From NCBI RefSeq assembly GCF_051433195.1, contig NZ_JBHMFT010000001.1, forward strand, positions 248,001 to 312,000: DNA of 64,000 nt. The letters are read 5' to 3'. The notes beneath the pieces are model-generated. The model saw nothing but the letters and a program-made list of their open reading frames with translations, made no database searches and was not told where the DNA came from. Origin of the DNA: Falsiroseomonas sp051433195. Lineage in GTDB: Bacteria > Pseudomonadota > Alphaproteobacteria > Acetobacterales > Acetobacteraceae. Made by a program: the position numbers and the translations under genes. Of this stretch, positions 61,562 through 64,000 are shown in pieces (position 1 is the stretch's first letter; every line of letters starts with the position of its first letter).

Positions 61562-62251
61562 ATGGAACTCATCGACCTGTCGCGGGAGATTTTCCACCGC
61601 ACCCAGACCCACCCCAGCCACCCGCCGGTGGTGCTGACGGTGTGGAACGACCATGCGGAGAAGAAGGTGGCGGGCGCCACCACCTTCAGCAGCAAGGCGA
61701 TGTCGCTCGCGATGAGCGACCATGCCGGGACGCATGTGGACGCGCCGGTGCATTTCGACCCTCGGCCGGGGGCGGCCAGCATCGACCAGGTGCCGCTGGA
61801 GAAGTTCTACACCAGTGCCATATGCCTCGACCTGTCGCATGTGCCGCTGCGCCATGCGGTGACGGTGCCGGAGATGGAGGCGGCGCTGGCGGAATCGGGG
61901 CAGGAGATCCGAACGGGCGACACGGTGCTGATCCACATGGCGGTGAATGCGCGGCTGCTCGGCACGCCCGGCTACCTGCACGACTTCCCGGGGCTGGCGA
62001 CGGAGAGCGTGCATTGGCTGGCGGACCGGGGCATCGGGATGTTCGGGGTGGAGGCGATCAGCCCGGCACCGGAAGGCGAGTTGAATTTCCGGGCGCATAT
62101 GGCGTGTGCGGAGCGGGGCATCACGCATATGGAGTGCCTGGCGAATCTGGAGGCGGTGGTGGGGCGGGGGCGGTTCCGGTTCATCGGGTTTCCGCTGAAG
62201 ATCAGGGGCGGGACGGCGAGTCCGATCAGGGCGGTGGCGGTGTTTGAGTGA
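61562..62251 (+). CDS. Cyclase/kynurenine-formamidase-like metal-dependent hydrolase
   Basis: A 229-residue member of the cyclase family. The metal motif is DHAGTHVDAPVHF (H54, H58, D60, H64), preceded by ELIDLSREI and followed by GDTVLIHM, FPGLATESVHWLADRGIGMFGVE, all standard. Members hydrolyse N-formylkynurenine, isatin or other cyclic amides; the substrate here is unknown. It is in one unit with the MarR gene. It is the last GC-rich gene before the AT-rich tail of the window. Confidence 0.9.
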   Translation: MELIDLSREIFHRTQTHPSHPPVVLTVWNDHAEKKVAGATTFSSKAMSLAMSDHAGTHVDAPVHFDPRPGAASIDQVPLEKFYTSAICLDLSHVPLRHAVTVPEMEAALAESGQEIRTGDTVLIHMAVNARLLGTPGYLHDFPGLATESVHWLADRGIGMFGVEAISPAPEGELNFRAHMACAERGITHMECLANLEAVVGRGRFRFIGFPLKIRGGTASPIRAVAVFE

Positions 62252-62440
62252 CGGAGGAATCAGGACGGCGCTCCCGGAAGTATCGGTTCTTAAGCGCGCA
62301 TCGTGCTCAATCGAGTTCGAATCGAGGGCACTCCCGAATGTACCGTGTGCCTCTGCTAATGGTGCAGCGCAATCAATTCGATGATGACATCGTTTCTAAA
62401 TCGGTGTAGAATCGTGATAATCTAGTTGAGGCTTGTAGCA
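62252..62440. other. Composition break and leader of the acquired ATPase gene
   Basis: From about 62270 the base composition drops sharply below the flanking level. Two imperfect copies of a CTCCCGxAxGTAxCG motif occur at about 62270 and 62330, and a near-palindrome TCGAGTTCGAATCGA is around 62310-62325. A possible -10 box TGATAAT is at 62415-62421, with no good -35. No gene or attachment site can be assigned. The junction probably marks the edge of a transferred segment. Confidence 0.5.
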
Positions 62441-63967
62441 ATGAATATTGAGGCTGCTGCGGTCGAAAACGCTAAGCTTGTCGTTCTGCGAAATCTTGAA
62501 CTTGGTGCCCGAACGGCTGAAGAAGAAGCAGGCGCGCTCATAAAGTATTTTGTGGAGACTGATCAGTGGAAAAGGATGCTGAACGGCAGAATTGATGTTG
62601 TTTACGGCGCAAAAGGAGCCGGGAAAAGCGCCATTTACACACTTTTAGGCAACGCTGAAAAAGAGTTACGCGCCGGTAAGATTATCACCGTTACGGCGGA
62701 AAGTCCGCGGGGTGCGACTGTCTTTAGAAATATCGCATTCGATCCGCCGGCCTCTGAGCGAGAGTTCATCACGCTTTGGAAAATTTACTTAGTATGTCTG
62801 CTGGGCAAGGCGTTGCAAGAAGCAGATAAAAGAGGCGATATTGCTCAAAAATTTGTGGACAAGCTTGTTGCAATCGAGCTTCTCCCGCCGGGGGGAGGGC
62901 TCGCGCGCCTCTTCAAGGCCGCGCGTGAGCTGGCCCAACGGCTTTTTCGTACGCCAAAAACAGTAACGTGGACGGCTGCAGTCGACCCAAACTCGGGGAT
63001 GATTGTTCCAAGTCGAACTGCTGAATACAGCCCATCACCTCCGGCTAAACAAGAGTTGGAGCTTGATGATTTTTCTCCAGACGACGCACTTGAGGAGGCG
63101 GACAAGGCGTTCGCTGAACTAGGACTGAATTGCTGGGTTCTTTTCGACCGGCTTGATGTCGCTTTCGAAGAAACTCGAGAATTAGAGAAGAACGCTCTGC
63201 GCGCGCTGTTTAGGGCTTATAATGATATTAAGGGATTGAATAATATCGCACTTAAGATTTTTGTGCGAAGTGATATTTGGCGACGTATAACAGAGGCGGG
63301 TTTTGCAGAGGCAAGCCACATCACGCGGACGGTTACCATCAGATGGGACAATGAATCGCTGCTTAATCTCGCTGTTCGGCGCTTGCTGAACAACCAATGT
63401 GTAATTGATCTCTTAGCCGTGGATCCGAATCATGTCCTCAAAAGCCTAATTCGTCAACGTGAAATATTCTATAAATTATTCCCGCGACAAATTGATTCTG
63501 GGCCGAATAAGCCTGATACCTTCGAATGGATGCTTGGAAGAACGAAAGACGGGACCGGAGGAAATGCTCCCCGAGAGCTGATCCATTTTATGACCGAAAT
63601 CCGTGATGAGCAAATTCGCCGGCTTGAGCGTGGCGAAGCGCTCTCTGCCGACTCTGTTTTGTTTGACCGCTCAATCTTCAAGGTGGCACTCAAAGCTGTT
63701 TCGGAAACCCGTCTAAATCAAACATTTCTCGCGGAGTACCCAGAACTGCGACTCTACGTTATGGCCCTGCAAAGAGAAAAAACGCTGCACAATCTGGATA
63801 CATTGGGTAAGATTTGGAATGTGTCCAAAGAGGAAATTGCGAGCAAAGCTGCTGCATTAGTCGCGGCTGGATTTTTCGAAGCGCGCGGTACGAAAGATGA
63901 TCCTGAATTTTGGGTCCCTTTTCTATACCGCGATGCCTTGGAAATGGTCCAGGGAACCGCTGATTAG
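62441..63967 (+). CDS. P-loop ATPase, Sll1717-like
   Basis: A 508-residue STAND/AAA-like NTPase. Walker A VVYGAKGAGKS is at 53-63, the Walker B region CWVLFDRLDVAFEE at 231-244 has the FDRLD form seen in the Sll1717 group, and a sensor-like KIFVRSDIWRRI is at 272-283. The last ~60 residues form a winged helix (LGKIWNVSKEEIASKAAALVAAGFFEARG). The codon choice is AT-rich, unlike every other gene here. The ATG at 62441 has GAGG nine bases upstream; TTG at 62426 is in frame. Genes of this kind are often found in variable islands; a defence role is possible but not shown. No partner gene is visible before the window ends. Confidence 0.75.
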   Translation: MNIEAAAVENAKLVVLRNLELGARTAEEEAGALIKYFVETDQWKRMLNGRIDVVYGAKGAGKSAIYTLLGNAEKELRAGKIITVTAESPRGATVFRNIAFDPPASEREFITLWKIYLVCLLGKALQEADKRGDIAQKFVDKLVAIELLPPGGGLARLFKAARELAQRLFRTPKTVTWTAAVDPNSGMIVPSRTAEYSPSPPAKQELELDDFSPDDALEEADKAFAELGLNCWVLFDRLDVAFEETRELEKNALRALFRAYNDIKGLNNIALKIFVRSDIWRRITEAGFAEASHITRTVTIRWDNESLLNLAVRRLLNNQCVIDLLAVDPNHVLKSLIRQREIFYKLFPRQIDSGPNKPDTFEWMLGRTKDGTGGNAPRELIHFMTEIRDEQIRRLERGEALSADSVLFDRSIFKVALKAVSETRLNQTFLAEYPELRLYVMALQREKTLHNLDTLGKIWNVSKEEIASKAAALVAAGFFEARGTKDDPEFWVPFLYRDALEMVQGTAD

Positions 63968-64000
63968 CGAACACGCCAACACAGCAGCGCCCTGTTGGGT

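Noticed and set aside
62305..62330. tRNA T-arm or attachment-site fragment (GTTCGAATC)
   Set aside because: The flanking bases do not form a T stem and no acceptor or anticodon arm is nearby.
62393..62421. Sigma70 promoter TTTCTA-N17-GATAAT for the ATPase gene
   Set aside because: The -35 matches the consensus at only three positions, so it was not listed as a feature.

Overview
This is a GC-rich (roughly 70% by eye) stretch of bacterial chromosome. The gene content (Lrp/AsnC next to a fold-III ornithine/lysine decarboxylase, GlnE beside a YhdP-like AsmA protein, Rrf2/IscR with cysteine desulfurases, Bug-type receptors, many overlapping ATGA stop/starts) points to an alphaproteobacterium, most likely an Acetobacteraceae member of the Roseomonas type. 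That placement is inference; there is no rRNA in the window. Only the last 1.7 kb departs from the high-GC composition.

Layout. 1-1.3 kb: start of aroQ (minus), then thiS-thiG. 1.3-3.8 kb: a small lipoprotein, an ornithine/lysine decarboxylase behind a structured leader, and an Lrp-type regulator. 3.9-11.75 kb: a complete dipeptide-type ABC importer (receptor, two permeases, two ATPases) with a second, divergent receptor, ending in a C39-like protein that appears to start at a CTG overlapping the preceding stop. 11.75-12.75 kb: a ~160-bp fold-back element, an exported 22-residue-repeat protein and a small membrane protein. 12.75-20.4 kb: a two-component pair, a DNA glycosylase, an aminotransferase, a FrnE-like oxidoreductase, LemA and an M48 protease, a racemase-like protein and an exported protein. 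20.5-33.7 kb: an MFS carrier, a methyltransferase, peroxiredoxin Bcp, GlnE, a YhdP-like protein, a DUF6311-like membrane protein, TyrS and AnmK. 33.7-42.3 kb: a hybrid kinase, an alpha/beta hydrolase, a candidate structured RNA, IscR with two tandem cysteine desulfurases and ferredoxin, TenA, MnmA, tRNA-Met(CAT) and a single-domain response regulator.

42.3-49.2 kb is the most coherent accessory region. A MarR regulator lies among a feruloyl-CoA-synthase-like ligase, an enoyl-CoA hydratase, an SDR dehydrogenase, a thiolase, a 4-hydroxybenzoyl-CoA-type thioesterase and a Bug receptor. Together these fit side-chain beta-oxidation of hydroxycinnamates to hydroxybenzoates. Three copies of one palindrome, RTTATG-N3-CATAAC, sit in front of the three transcription units, which suggests one MarR regulon that also controls a solute receptor.

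49.3-61.0 kb is a surface-polysaccharide region: a minus-strand operon (sugar-phosphate transferase, Wzx-type flippase, four glycosyltransferases, a YdcF-like protein) flanked by membrane glycosyltransferase-like proteins and a GtrB/DPM1-type transferase. 61.1-62.25 kb holds a second MarR gene with a metal-dependent cyclase/hydrolase. From about 62.27 kb the composition becomes AT-richer, and a single Sll1717-like P-loop ATPase with AT-rich codons occupies the end: a likely horizontally acquired, possibly defence-related gene. No IS transposase, CRISPR array or prophage gene was seen.
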